A stretch of DNA of 64,000 nucleotides. Origin: Owenia fusiformis. Taxonomy: Eukaryota > Annelida > Polychaeta > Sabellida > Oweniidae. The stretch covers positions 3,477,730-3,541,729 of the forward strand of contig CAIIXF020000007.1 of assembly GCA_903813345.2 (NCBI GenBank), in the 5' to 3' direction. A program made the position numbers and the translations under genes. The notes below the pieces were generated by a model, which was given only the letters and a program-made list of their open reading frames with translations, made no database searches and had not been told where the DNA came from. This document shows, one piece after another, positions 48,501 to 58,300 of the stretch (positions are counted from its first letter, which is position 1; every line of letters starts with the position of its first letter).

Positions 48501-51500
48501 ATTCAGTGACAGAAGGTTAATTACGAACATACACTAAAACCTTATATAATCAGGCCCGTAGCCAGGATTTGCCAAGGGGGGGTTCAGTTTTCAAAAATTT
48601 CCAGGGGGGGGTTCACATTTGACAATTTTGGCCCAAATATGGCTAAAATCACTTGAAAAGTGCTCAAAATGGTGAAAAACTGCATGATTTTGAAAGAATT
48701 TTTGGCCAGGGGGGGGTTCGCCCGAACCCTGCGAACCCCCCCCCCTGGCTACGGGCCTGTATAATTATCATCATTTTGAATATCAATAATGAGTACTCTC
48801 TGGAAGCAATTGGAGAAACGTGAAACGTAAACGTGTCTTTAGAGATCCGCCAGAGATTCTTGACGAACACAAATTACTGGAAAGATATCGTATGCATTAA
48901 ATTGTTATATATCAAAACGCATATTGATAGAATCTGCAAGAATGAAGCATCCGAAATAAAACGATCGCAAGCACTTCCCTTTAATGCAGGTATATAGTTG
49001 TAATTATATTCTCCGAAATGTGAACCATCTCCCTTTAATTTCTAGAGGATGCTAGATCCATTTTCCCTTTGCCCGGCTCTACTATACTAATGCAAGGCGC
49101 TACAAAATGTTGATGTAAAAACCGGTAAAACCCCGAGGTAAAACCATGACTTAGAAGTAAAAATTCAGGTAATATGGGCATTGTTGATAAAAAATGTGAC
49201 TCGGAGGTCATGATTTACAAGCGACTCTAGGCTATAGATAAAATGGGTCAGACTGACATTCCTGCCCTAATAAATGACACGGTCGTCATGGACACAGATT
49301 GCGGACACGGAGATAACATGCGAACACCTAATGGATTTGCGGTTAGCTTCATGAATACCACCCAACGCAATAAAATGCGGACACGCAATGGGTCCGCAAA
49401 TACACTACGGACACGCAAGCTTGCGGATCTTTCATGAATTAGGCCTCTGGATCCATGAATTCATACAATCCAAGAATTAATTCGGATAAATTTCATATTT
49501 ATGGATTATTGATACGGATTAATACAGGGTGTCCAAAAAACAGGACCGTAAGAAAGTTGAATAACTCGGTCAAATTTGCATATTTTGCCTTCAAATTTCA
49601 GAATTATTTAGTTCCTTCAATGTAAATTCATTTGTGAAAGTTTGATAATAATCTACCAATTGAGTCAATAACTACAGCTCCTTACAAAACATGCCCCAAA
49701 TGTGCACCTCTCCTCAATTCAATCCGGCGAACAAAGTTGTTGATGATCCTCCTCCACACATGTCTTTCTGAATGGTAAAGTTTGTTCCAAGAACAATTGC
49801 TACTGGGGCTTACATCCTCCTGATGAAGTGTTACAGCACCCATTGCATTCTGAACAATGCACTGCCTGGGTGTCAATGAGGAAACATGGAATCATCAGTC
49901 CCTTTTGGTTCAAAGGTGGCTGGGGACATGTTATCACCATGAACAAGGACCAGTAAGTTGTTCACTAAGTTTTGGAGGTCACTTAAGCACAACCATATAG
50001 GCAGCTCATTCGCCAGATCTAAATCCCCCGAAGTTTTATCTTTGGAGGATTTCTCAAAGCCAATGTGTATACTGACAGGCTCCTAACAATCTAAAGAGGG
50101 CAATAACTTCCCCAATATTTGCCATCCACATTAATGTGTATAGGTCAGGGTCATTAACAACTTTGTTGGCAGGATTCGTTTGTGCATAGGGAGGAGAAAT
50201 GTCTACTTTGAGCATGTTTTGTAAAGTACTGTAGTTTTTTACACAATAACAAGATTATCATCAAACTTTCAGAACAAAATTCACATCGAATGAACTAAAT
50301 AATTCTAAAATTTCAAGGAAAAATATGCAAAAATTGACCGAGTTATTCAACTTTCTTACGGTCCTGTTTTTTGGACACCCTGTATTTGTTGAATTCGAAC
50401 GATCCTATGATTTTGGGGGAATCCCTAGAATTTATCCAAATTAAGTTGGAATTTGGATCGATAAACTTTATCCGAAAATCAATCCACCTCCGTGGTAGAT
50501 TGAGATTTGGATAAAATTTGTCCTAAAGATTGTGCGAATTCACCAATATTTGGATAAATTTCAAGATTAATCCCACAATGCATCATAACCATGACGAAAT
50601 TTATCTGGATCGGATAACAGATGGTATGAATTCACTGCCCCTGAAGTTAGGGTTAAGTGAGTGAGACAAAGGACAAACTGAACATGTGTTCTTCTCAGCC
50701 ATCTTGGAAGATTTATAAATATGAAGAGAAGTTGCTTAAAATATGAATATTTGATGAATGTTACAATTAAAGAGGCAATGTCTCCTTGGCACACAATAAG
50801 AGTACCCCCCCCCCTCTTGAAAACAGTTTCATTAATATACTTACCAACCTTCTGATACCAACTCTTATGTTTACATTGTCAATTGATTATAAGATATGTA
50901 AGAGGTAAAAATACAATAACAACATATGTGTCTATATAAGAGAGAATATGCAGGCCAATACTAGTCTATATCCAATAGACTGAATTTCCCGAAAAATTCA
51001 GTCTATTGATCATCATGTCCCTCCTGTGGGAAAAAACAGGAAATTTCCTGCACACAATTATCAATTTTAGGAAACTTTACTTCCCAAAAATAAGCATTAT
51101 AACAATTCAATTAAGTAGTAAGGTACAATTAAATGCTATAAAAAGTAACACAGCACATTGTCAAATGGAAACCAGAACAACGGCAACGCCAAAGCGTAGC
51201 GAATCCCATCGAACAGAAATGGCTGGCATTTTTACAAACGAAGCGCAAATATCATAAAACAACACACCAGAAAGGCCACCATTTTCAAAATGGTTCCTCA
51301 CTAGCCAAGTTGTCATCAGAAGAAATAATATGCTTTTAAGTAGCAACCTCTAAAATTTTTGAAAAATCGCACACATAAAAAAATAACACACATAAAAATG
51401 GTGGCCATTTTTCAAAATGGCCGACAACTCCCTAAAGTTTTATTAGACAATGTGCCATGCTTAAAGTATTCACATATCAAATATGAACAAAATCGCTCCA

Positions 51501-52199
51501 CTACTTTTCGAGTTATAGTAAAATACGTTAAAATGGCGGCCATTTTGAAAAATGGCCGCCTTCTACCAAAAGTGAATAATTTTCAATCCCAAGTTTTAAC
51601 ATATATGGGCTATTGTCTGAATATTTTCATTCCAAATTTCAAAAAAATTTCAGACTAGAGGATATAGTCTAAGGCCAATACCAAGGATTTCTCAAGAGGG
51701 GATGACTTTTGTGTATGGAGGGATTGTGCCACTGACATGCAAAAACAAAGTGTTGATGGTGCAGAGTAGTGCAAGTTAGCATCATTAAATGCAAATCTCT
51801 AAGAAAATTCCTTCTGAAAAGGGGGGGGGGGGGCAATCACTCCCAACGTCCGTTTGGATGGGTTTGATATGGTATTATATCTGTGTGCTTTCAATAATGC
51901 TCATGACCTACCTTTTTTCTCTGTATTAAATCCCTAGACTCATTTATAGCGCAAGTTAGTGTGGGACTACTTTTATTTGAAGGTGTATCGTCTTCTTTCG
52001 ATGACTCAGCCAGAACAGTTTTAACATCACAGGCCAATTCGGACTGTTTTAGTTTGTTGGCTAAACATAAAGTGGCACTACCAGCCACTAGTGTAGCAAT
52101 AATATATTTCAGTGATTCTGGATTTTCCCTTTGTGTTCTATTTGATGTTGTGTAAAGTCGTTTAAATAGTGATCTTGTAAAGGTTTGAACTCTTCTCAT
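42008..52199 (-). CDS. LACTB: LACTB, mitochondrial serine beta-lactamase-like protein (7 exons)
   Basis: Seven exons on the minus strand (52199-51912, 46893-46827, 45072-44882, 44638-44540, 43640-43448, 42992-42827, 42572-42008) join in phases 0,1,0,0,1,2 into 1569 nt, 522 aa; human LACTB has 547. The protein has an Arg-rich N-terminal presequence and a hydrophobic anchor (about 32-47), then a penicillin-binding-protein/beta-lactamase fold with the SxxK motif (SISK), the Tyr motif (FLYTTHGW) and HTGG. A charged Lys/Glu-rich insert in exon 5 resembles the linker of vertebrate LACTB. In vertebrates LACTB forms filaments in the mitochondrial intermembrane space and acts as a protease affecting membrane organisation and lipid metabolism; that role is transferred by homology. 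All splice junctions are GT-AG. The ATG context (gtcaccATGa) is strong. Confidence 0.93.
42827..42992 (-). CDS. LACTB: LACTB exon 6 (Tyr motif)
   Basis: Encodes SKFLYTTHGWTLISAVLEGA and later SHTNLDEAEPLIYHRAR. LYTT occupies the YxN-motif position of class C beta-lactamases; the Asn is replaced by Thr, as LACTB proteins often do. Ends phase 2 at AG|GTTTGA. Confidence 0.9.
43448..43640 (-). CDS. LACTB: LACTB exon 5 (charged linker)
   Basis: Starts after TTTAAG with TDKANDNRSKKANEKNSKP and continues Lys/Glu-rich to EHYDTVEDAVKIFKDDPLLV then KPG. It matches in position and character the variable charged insert of vertebrate LACTB, with the conserved FK/NDPL end. Confidence 0.88.
43904..44385. 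mobile_element. Fold-back mariner-like element in LACTB intron
   Basis: Starts CAGGGTGGTCAAAAAAATGG and ends CATTTTTTGACCACCCTG, with TA at 43902-43903 and 44386-44387. Long arms (about 43904-44085 and 44205-44385) are inverted copies of each other, again giving a hairpin structure. The centre has a short protein-like stretch but no intact transposase. Confidence 0.8.
44540..44638 (-). CDS. LACTB: LACTB exon 4
   Basis: 33 codons: VTLTTRQLVSHLGGIRHYEK then a charged stretch ending KDSN before donor AAT|GTGAGT. The LL/LVSHxxGIRHYEK block is highly diagnostic of LACTB. Confidence 0.92.
44882..45072 (-). CDS. LACTB: LACTB exon 3 (SxxK catalytic motif)
   Basis: Encodes GFSDVENRVLCHPGTVMRIA followed by SISKPMAM. 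SISK supplies the nucleophilic serine and general-base lysine of the SxxK hydrolase class. KLDLDKPIQEYVPYFPEK follows. Ends GAAAAG|GTTAGA in phase 0. Confidence 0.93.
45419..46591. mobile_element. Probable inserted element with 11-bp flanking direct repeats, LACTB intron 2
   Basis: CTTGGGTGTAC occurs at 45408-45418 and again at 46592-46602. Just inside, the ends are loosely inverted: TCAATACCTGG at the left, and TCAATACCCGGG on the reverse strand at the right. The base text has more CpG (GCGCGCGTACGC) than surrounding intron. No transposase is seen. The pattern suggests a DNA element with a long target duplication, but the inverted ends are weak. Confidence 0.4.
46827..46893 (-). CDS. LACTB: LACTB exon 2
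   Basis: A 67-base exon encoding DECGCPGMVVAVSIDGRQVW then Ala-Glu and the first base of Gly. It matches the first strands of the beta-lactamase fold (GAPGIVVGVSVDGKEVW-type). It is too short to show as an open frame but is required for the junction. Its acceptor lies inside the 43-bp minisatellite at 46887-47173. Confidence 0.88.
46887..47173. repeat. 43-bp minisatellite overlapping the LACTB exon 2 acceptor
   Basis: On the plus strand CTCATCCTGCAATATTACCA recurs at 46888, 46931, 46974, 47017, 47060, 47103 and 47146, exactly every 43 bases. On the gene strand each unit ends ATATTGCAG|GATGAGT, which is the exon 2 acceptor plus the first seven exon bases. Two diverged copies follow near 47315 and 47359. 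The array therefore gives intron 1 a series of tandem acceptor look-alikes. Confidence 0.92.
47174..47290. repeat. Short hairpin-rich repeat in LACTB intron 1
   Basis: ATGATATTGAC and GTCAATATCAT form an inverted pair around TCGGTCGCTGCGCTCCCTCG, with a second GGTCAATATCATATT copy. This kind of CGGTCGCTGCGCTC text recurs in interspersed repeats; the family is unknown. Confidence 0.45.
47387..49447. mobile_element. Nested element with GAGGCCTAATTCATG ends, LACTB intron 1
   Basis: A perfect 15-bp inverted pair (GAGGCCTAATTCATG at 47387-47401; CATGAATTAGGCCTC at 49433-49447) extends imperfectly to about 33 bp. An internal inverted pair of about 60 bp (47850-47912 against 48286-48350, sharing GACAACGGTATCTGACTTTA) forms a large stem. 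The MITE at 48551-48769 is inserted inside. No coding motif is seen. Confidence 0.6.
48551..48769. mobile_element. MITE with CAGGCCCGTAGCCAGG ends
   Basis: The left end CAGGCCCGTAGCCAGG is perfectly mirrored at the right (CCTGGCTACGGGCCTG). TATAAT flanks both sides. The interior has GGGGGGTTC repeats in inverted orientation at the ends. These termini are recurrent in animal genomes in hAT-like MITEs; the assignment is by resemblance. It is inserted within the larger element at 47387-49447. Confidence 0.8.
49525..50382. mobile_element. Fold-back mariner-like element with transposase debris, LACTB intron 1
   Basis: Starts CAGGGTGTCCAAAAAACAGG and ends CTGTTTTTTGGACACCCTG, TA-flanked (49523-49524 and 50383-50384). 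Arms of about 230 bp are inverted copies. The right arm encodes a transposase C-terminal-like FVGRI-L block on the plus strand and the left arm encodes the same end on the minus strand (HVWRRIINNFVRRIELRRG). Between them AAHSPDLNPPKFYLW is the mariner third catalytic block with the expected Asp replaced by Lys. Several stops make it inactive. Confidence 0.85.
50973..51008. repeat. Perfect 15-bp stem hairpin
   Basis: CAATAGACTGAATTT, a 6-base CCCGAA loop, and AAATTCAGTCTATTG form a perfect inverted repeat in LACTB intron 1. No flanking duplication was found. It may be a transposon end hairpin or a solitary palindrome. Confidence 0.7.
51270..51570. repeat. Cluster of AAAATGGC/GCCATTTT inverted motifs
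   Basis: Within 300 bases of LACTB intron 1 there are several mirrored motifs: GCCACCATTTTCAAAATGG, GGCCATTTTTCAAAATGGCC and AAAATGGCGGCCATTTTG. AAAATGGCGGC resembles the YY1 consensus. The spacing suggests a decayed tandem repeat with internal dyads. Confidence 0.5.
51912..52199 (-). CDS. LACTB: LACTB exon 1 (presequence and membrane anchor)
   Basis: Encodes residues 1-96. MRRVQTFTRSLFKRLYTT is basic and lacks acidic residues, as in mitochondrial presequences. YIIATLVAGSATLCLA is a likely inner-membrane anchor. The exon ends ESRDLIQRKK just before the donor AAG|GTAGGT, aligning with the ESSRDLL region that precedes the catalytic domain in vertebrates. Confidence 0.9.
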
Positions 52200-53031
52200 G
52201 GTGACTAGATATCTTTTATCATCAGTCTACAAGTGTATGTATGTTGCTATTATATTTCAAGATGACATCCGCCTCGGGTATTCTTTTATCTGAAAATAAA
52301 TCAAACAGTCCAGTTTGTGTGTATCATGAATTTACATCAGTTACATGTATCAGGTTTATTTTCTCCTACCATAATAAAACACCTATACAGCGTTCTTAAT
52401 CTCTGACGGGTGTCATCTCATCATACGATACAAAAACCACCCACATGTACTTGCTGTACTGACATGAAAACAAAATTGCAAAGATAAAACTTAAAAGTTA
52501 AAATTTAACATAAGTTGAGCAGCAGTATCCTTGAGCTGAGTATAATCATTTACATGAAATTACCATCCTACTTGAGTATTTGTGAACATATCTCTAATCT
52601 ACAGTAAGAAACATGTGAACATGTGATTCAACTGCTTACATAAATGGAATTATGTAAATGACAAGTGAAAGTGTTAAAACATGTGACAGTATTTGACACT
52701 GAACTTGTAAAAAGGAACATCAGATACATGTAATGTAAAACAGAATTATGGTCAGAATATTCATGCAAGGGAATTTGCATATTATTGCCATTTTATAGAT
52801 AGCTTTAACAAACACAAGCCACCACCAATTAGATACAAGAACATTATTATCTCTTTGACCTTTTTGGCATTGAATAAATGGTATACAGTTAAATTGACTT
52901 GAAACTTGATCATCTATTTGCAAACAAAAGTCTTCTGACAGTTGAAGTGGCGTATAAGAAAAAATGTATTGTGTATGTATATAGTTATTGCCCTTTATAT
53001 AAAGGAGATACATGTATAGACTAGAGGTGTC
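52200..53031. other. LACTB upstream region
   Basis: Divergent region between LACTB (start at 52199, minus) and the RFK exon. No CpG-rich core or TATA box stands out. No coding feature. Confidence 0.4.
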
Positions 53032-53593
53032 AAGTATTAACTGGTTAACCGGTTAACCGCCGATAATGCCTTGACCGGTCTGTGTTTTTATGGGCGGTTA
53101 GTTGACCGTGTATACTTCTGTTATTTCCCGCGCTTATTTTGCATGCTAATCCGTTTGGTTTTATGGTGTCAGTTTCACGTAAGCTACTCATACATGTCAT
53201 AAGTCCTATAACTATTTACAAACATCCAATCAGCAACTTTAATCCCTGCCACATTGCTTTCCCGCGCTTACTTTGCATTTTAATCTGTTTGTTTTTCAAG
53301 CGTCAGTTTCATGTGAGCTACTCATACATGTGATAGGTCCGATAATTCCTTACAAACATCAGCAACTTTAATTCCTGCCATATTGCTTTCCCGCGCTTGC
53401 TTACATAGAATAGAGTAAAGCTTGACGAATAAACGCCGATATATCATTTTTCCAATTTTTTTCAACTTTCAAGATCGAAGATGAAGATTTCATTTGAAAT
53501 TATCAGTTCAAATTTCCCGCCGGTTAACCGACTTTAACCGATAAAAAACCCCGGTTAACCGGTTAATGCTCAAGCGGTTAATTGACACCACTA
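53032..53593. mobile_element. hAT-type MITE, copy 2
   Basis: Starts TAGAGGTGTCAAG and ends TTGACACCACTA. It is flanked by a perfect 8-bp duplication GTATAGAC (53024-53031 and 53594-53601), diagnostic of hAT-type insertion. Subterminal AACCGGTTAACCG palindromes occur on both sides. Three internal subrepeats start at 53124, 53258 and 53387. No transposase. Confidence 0.92.
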
Positions 53594-53601
53594 GTATAGA
53601 C

Positions 53602-54765
53602 TAGTATACATATTATGTATTGATTTCATAGAAATAATGTGTACATCTTAGCTGCTTTAATTATCTTACAATTATCTTCTTAATATGTCATCATTAAAAC
53701 AAAACTTTGCATTAAGTACATTGTGAAGAGATTAACAATTTAATCTATGTGATTCTGCCAAACAAAGTTGAATTGTGCATTGACCACAATTTTAGGATAT
53801 TTTGACATTTGAGAAGTTAAGATACAGCTCGAAAATAACATTTTGGGAAAAAATTGCTATACCTGCACATGTTATTTTCTGGTACAAAATTAAGTTTGAA
53901 GGCACGTGTGTATTTCCTCGCTTTTTTCAGGAAAGTATCATTACATTGTCTACTTTTAGTAAACCTGGAAACAGGTACAGGTAGCTCTTGTGTTTTTGGA
54001 AAAATAGAAAGCGTGAAATATCAGAATTTACTGGAGTTCCCATTGACTTCTTCCAGATTTACTGTACCTTAAAGAGAACGAGTCGTCCAGATTTCTATTC
54101 TGGACAGTCAGTAATGTCCCAATATAATTGCTCATAAAACATCATATATACATGTACCTTAGATATATCTTGAGACCAAATCATAAGCACGATATCAACA
54201 ATATATTGAGGACAGGACAACCAAAAGAACAACCAACTGTCAGAATTGAACGCAATAAGTCGAAAACAGAATACAATGTTTTTTTGGGGATTTATCTATA
54301 TTGTGACCCCATAGAAGTAATAAATATGGCTTCTCTAAGCCAAAATAATCTGAAGGAAAAAGCCAATCAGACTGGAACAAATTTGAGCTTGCTTTTTAAA
54401 TTTGAATTTGAATTTCTATTGATGTAAGTGGAAATTCATGGCTAGGAACAATCATCGAATTGATACTGTTAACGAATTAATTCAAGTCTCAGAATTTATA
54501 AATTGATAAACAAACTTGTTTTACATCAAATAACACGATATAACACGATATAATAACACAGGGTTTTACTCTAATTGTGTTTCTAGAAGACCCGATCTCT
54601 TTAAAAAGAGCATACAAATAAACAAACAAACTTCAAGTTAACTTAACATTGGTAAGGGTACAACACACAAGTACTGCTTGACCCCAGATATTTTGATCAC
54701 CTGACAGTTTCAACAAGCTAGGTCAAAGTCTACTAGAGTAATCAGAATATATAGAGGTAAATTCG
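53602..54765. other. Region upstream of the RFK exon
   Basis: No recognised gene or element. It should contain the RFK promoter, but no TATA box or conserved motif stands out. Confidence 0.35.
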
Positions 54766-55000
54766 ATGAGTATGATTAGAAATCTGTTGAAAAGGATGCC
54801 TGCAACATCTCTAAAGCGACCGGTCACCCATTGGCAGGGAAAGGACTTCAGTCCAAAAACAAAATCAGTCAATCACATAATTCACAAAAATGTTCAAAAT
54901 GTCAACAAAAATTTGAACGGAACAATTCTTCCATATATGACAAAGGGAAAGACAATCAAAGGCTTTCAGAGAGGGAGCAAAAGCCTAGGGACACCTACAG
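54766..55000 (+). CDS. RFK: Riboflavin kinase, exon 1 (gene continues beyond window)
   Basis: 78 codons plus one base end at a strong donor ACAG|GTAAGA (phase 1). Residues 55-78 (LPYMTKGKTIKGFQRGSKSL then GTPT) align with the start of animal riboflavin kinases (LPY--G-V--GFGRGSK-LGIPT), just before the PTAN motif that binds nucleotide and Mg; its Ala-Asn would come from the next exon. Riboflavin kinase phosphorylates riboflavin to FMN. Residues 1-54 are an extension absent from the short human form; MIRNLLKRMPATSLKRPV is basic with almost no acidic residues, like a mitochondrial presequence. Met1, Met3 or Met11 could be the start. The catalytic remainder lies past the window, so the identification rests on about 24 residues. 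Confidence 0.75.
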
Positions 55001-55335
55001 GTAAGAATGTACGTTTATGATGCAAGACGTACAGACATATTAGGGAAAACTACTTGAGATTTACCTTTTTATACCCGGAAGTAACATGTGTCAGTGTAGT
55101 ACGTCACCAATTTTTGTGGTACTTTTTTAATGTTTTTTTGTCAAAGTTTCTTTTGCATCTACCACTTGTTAACTACACATTGGCTCGTACAGATTATTCT
55201 TATTATATTGTTTATCGCGTGATACATATGAGGAAGAATATAGATCTTAAAATGAATAAAATCAATTTGAGAATTCATAAATGACGTCATCGATTTTGTC
55301 GTGTGACCTTGAAATGTAGGAACATTACAGAAGAA
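55001..55335 (+). other. RFK intron 1, unique leader
   Basis: Unique AT-rich intron sequence between the donor and the abrupt start of the 1.34-kb array. It shows no similarity to the end of the array unit, so the array boundary at about 55336 is sharp. Confidence 0.6.
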
Positions 55336-58300
55336 GGTAGAAAGCAACTTACTTTTTCACCCATTGGAATACATGTAAAATTGGCAAAGTTCAAATCATA
55401 ATTTCTCAAATCCCAGCCCATCGAATCCTCACATCCATTCAGATCATGTAGTCCTATTCAAAAACTTCCCGTTCGGTTATATGGTGAAAAAAATATCCCA
55501 CGAACGAAAAAAGATTTTGCTACATTTATAAGCGAGCATTGATTTCTGGGCCTGTAAAAAGCACGTAGGACCTGATTACCCCATTGATTTACTGAGACCG
55601 CCAAAAATTTAATTCAATTTTTTGGTTCAAAATAATAATCTGTCAGCGGTCCCTGACACTCCTACTAGCTATCACCAAACATTAATTGCCAATACATGTA
55701 CACATATACGTGCCATACATCTACAAAGTAGCGAACTAGTGTATTAAGTACTACTTTTCCTATACGATGAGCAAAACAAATCTCAAGTAGGTTATATTGA
55801 CCCTATTAGTGTCATGGTTGACTGAATATGCATTTTATTCAATATGAATTTTAAAGTTCGGGGTTTTATGAAGTGATATGTACATTTTTGCTCAAATCCC
55901 CTCAGCACTTTTGATTCTATAGGGTTCTCTTGACCCCTGGGGTCATTATATTTTGTGACAATTTATTCCAGACTAAATGTAGTTATTTTGTCATTAAAAT
56001 ATCTTATTAGAGAAACGTTCAGGAAAAGTTGCGCTATCCACAAGACTTCTTGACACTGCACTGATAAATGTAGCAAAATAGTCAAAATAATTCAGCCTTG
56101 AGCATGACATTTTTGAATTTTTGGACAAATTTTGGGCTATTTTGGGGGATTTTTGCCCATAACGATACTAATCTACTTAAAACAGCTGTTTAAAGTTGTA
56201 CAAATTGCTTAAGTGATTTATATTCTCTCATAAGTAGGACTATTTGCTACTTTACTAAACTGAACATCATTGATTTTTCGTTTTTCATGAACTTCTGATG
56301 GCTAGTTCAAGTAGCATTGTCTTTTGTGCAGGTTTACTGAATACGTCCCTTTAAAATTGGGTCTTTCGTGGGTTTAAAGGGTCAAAATGTTGGAACTTTG
56401 CACACTGTGGAACGTTTGGGGTGTGTTTCCTTTAATTTGGCAAGAACTGCATCAAATTACTTGATAAGAGAGCAGAAATGTAGCAATTTAGGCTGAAAAG
56501 TACTGTTTTCAATGAAAAAACGAAAATTGCTGACTCAGCAAAATTTAGATCGTCGTCTCCAGAATTTTAGGGGTTAATTTGCAAAACTTTAAATGGTCCC
56601 ATAGAAACATATGCGAAATATGGCTAAATTCGACATATTTCTCGAAATTCACTGATAAATGTGGTTGATATTAGGTAGAAAGCAACTTACTTTTTCACCC
56701 ATTGGAATACATGTAAAATTGGCAAAGTTCAAATCATAATTTCTCAAATCCCAGCCCATCGAATCCTCACATCCATTCAGATCATGTAGTCCTATTCAAA
56801 AACTTCCCGTTCGGTTATATGGTGAAAAAAATATCCCACGAACGAAAAAAGATTTTGCTACATTTATAAGCGAGCATTGATTTCTGGGCCTGTAAAAAGC
56901 ACGTAGGACCTGATTACCCCATTGATTTACTGAGACCGCCAAAAATTTAATTCAATTTTTTGGTTCAAAATAATAATCTGTCAGCGGTCCCTGACACTCC
57001 TACTAGCTATCACCAAACATTAATTGCCAATACATGTACACATATACGTGCCATACATCTACAAAGTAGCGAACTAGTGTATTAAGTACTACTTTTCCTA
57101 TACGATGAGCAAAACAAATCTCAAGTAGGTTATATTGACCCTATTAGTGTCATGGTTGACTGAATATGCATTTTATTCAATATGAATTTTAAAGTTCGGG
57201 GTTTTATGAAGTGATATGTACATTTTTGCTCAAATCCCCTCAGCACTTTTGATTCTATAGGGTTCTCTTGACCCCTGGGGTCATTATATTTTGTGACAAT
57301 TTATTCCAGACTAAATGTAGTTATTTTGTCATTAAAATATCTTATTAGAGAAACGTTCAGGAAAAGTTGCGCTATCCACAAGACTTCTTGACACTGCACT
57401 GATAAATGTAGCAAAATAGTCAAAATAATTCAGCCTTGAGCATGACATTTTTGAATTTTTGGACAAATTTTGGGCTATTTTGGGGGATTTTTGCCCATAA
57501 CGATACTAATCTACTTAAAACAGCTGTTTAAAGTTGTACAAATTGCTTAAGTGATTTATATTCTCTCATAAGTAGGACTATTTGCTACTTTACTAAACTG
57601 AACATCATTGATTTTTCGTTTTTCATGAACTTCTGATGGCTAGTTCAAGTAGCATTGTCTTTTGTGCAGGTTTACTGAATACGTCCCTTTAAAATTGGGT
57701 CTTTCGTGGGTTTAAAGGGTCAAAATGTTGGAACTTTGCACACTGTGGAACGTTTGGGGTGTGTTTCCTTTAATTTGGCAAGAACTGCATCAAATTACTT
57801 GATAAGAGAGCAGAAATGTAGCAATTTAGGCTGAAAAGTACTGTTTTCAATGAAAAAAACGAAAATTGCTGACTCAGCAAAATTTAGATCGTCGTCTCCA
57901 GAATTTTAGGGGTTAATTTGCAAAACTTTAAATGGTCCCATAGAAACATATGCGAAATATGGCTAAATTCGACATATTTCTCGAAATTCACTGATAAATG
58001 TGGTTGATATTAGGTAGAAAGCAACTTACTTTTTCACCCATTGGAATACATGTAAAATTGGCAAAGTTCAAATCATAATTTCTCAAATCCCAGCCCATCG
58101 AATCCTCACATCCATTCAGATCATGTAGTCCTATTCAAAAACTTCCCGTTCGGTTATATGGTGAAAAAAATATCCCACGAACGAAAAAAGATTTTGCTAC
58201 ATTTATAAGCGAGCATTGATTTCTGGGCCTGTAAAAAGCACGTAGGACCTGATTACCCCATTGATTTACTGAGACCGCCAAAAATTTAATTCAATTTTTT

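Noticed and set aside
33172-53333. Two almost identical 64-codon frames (MHANPFGFMVSVSRKL...) 20 kb apart, looking like a conserved small protein
   Set aside because: Both lie inside the two copies of the hAT-type MITE and are conserved because the DNA repeat is conserved. No motif and no independent evidence of coding.
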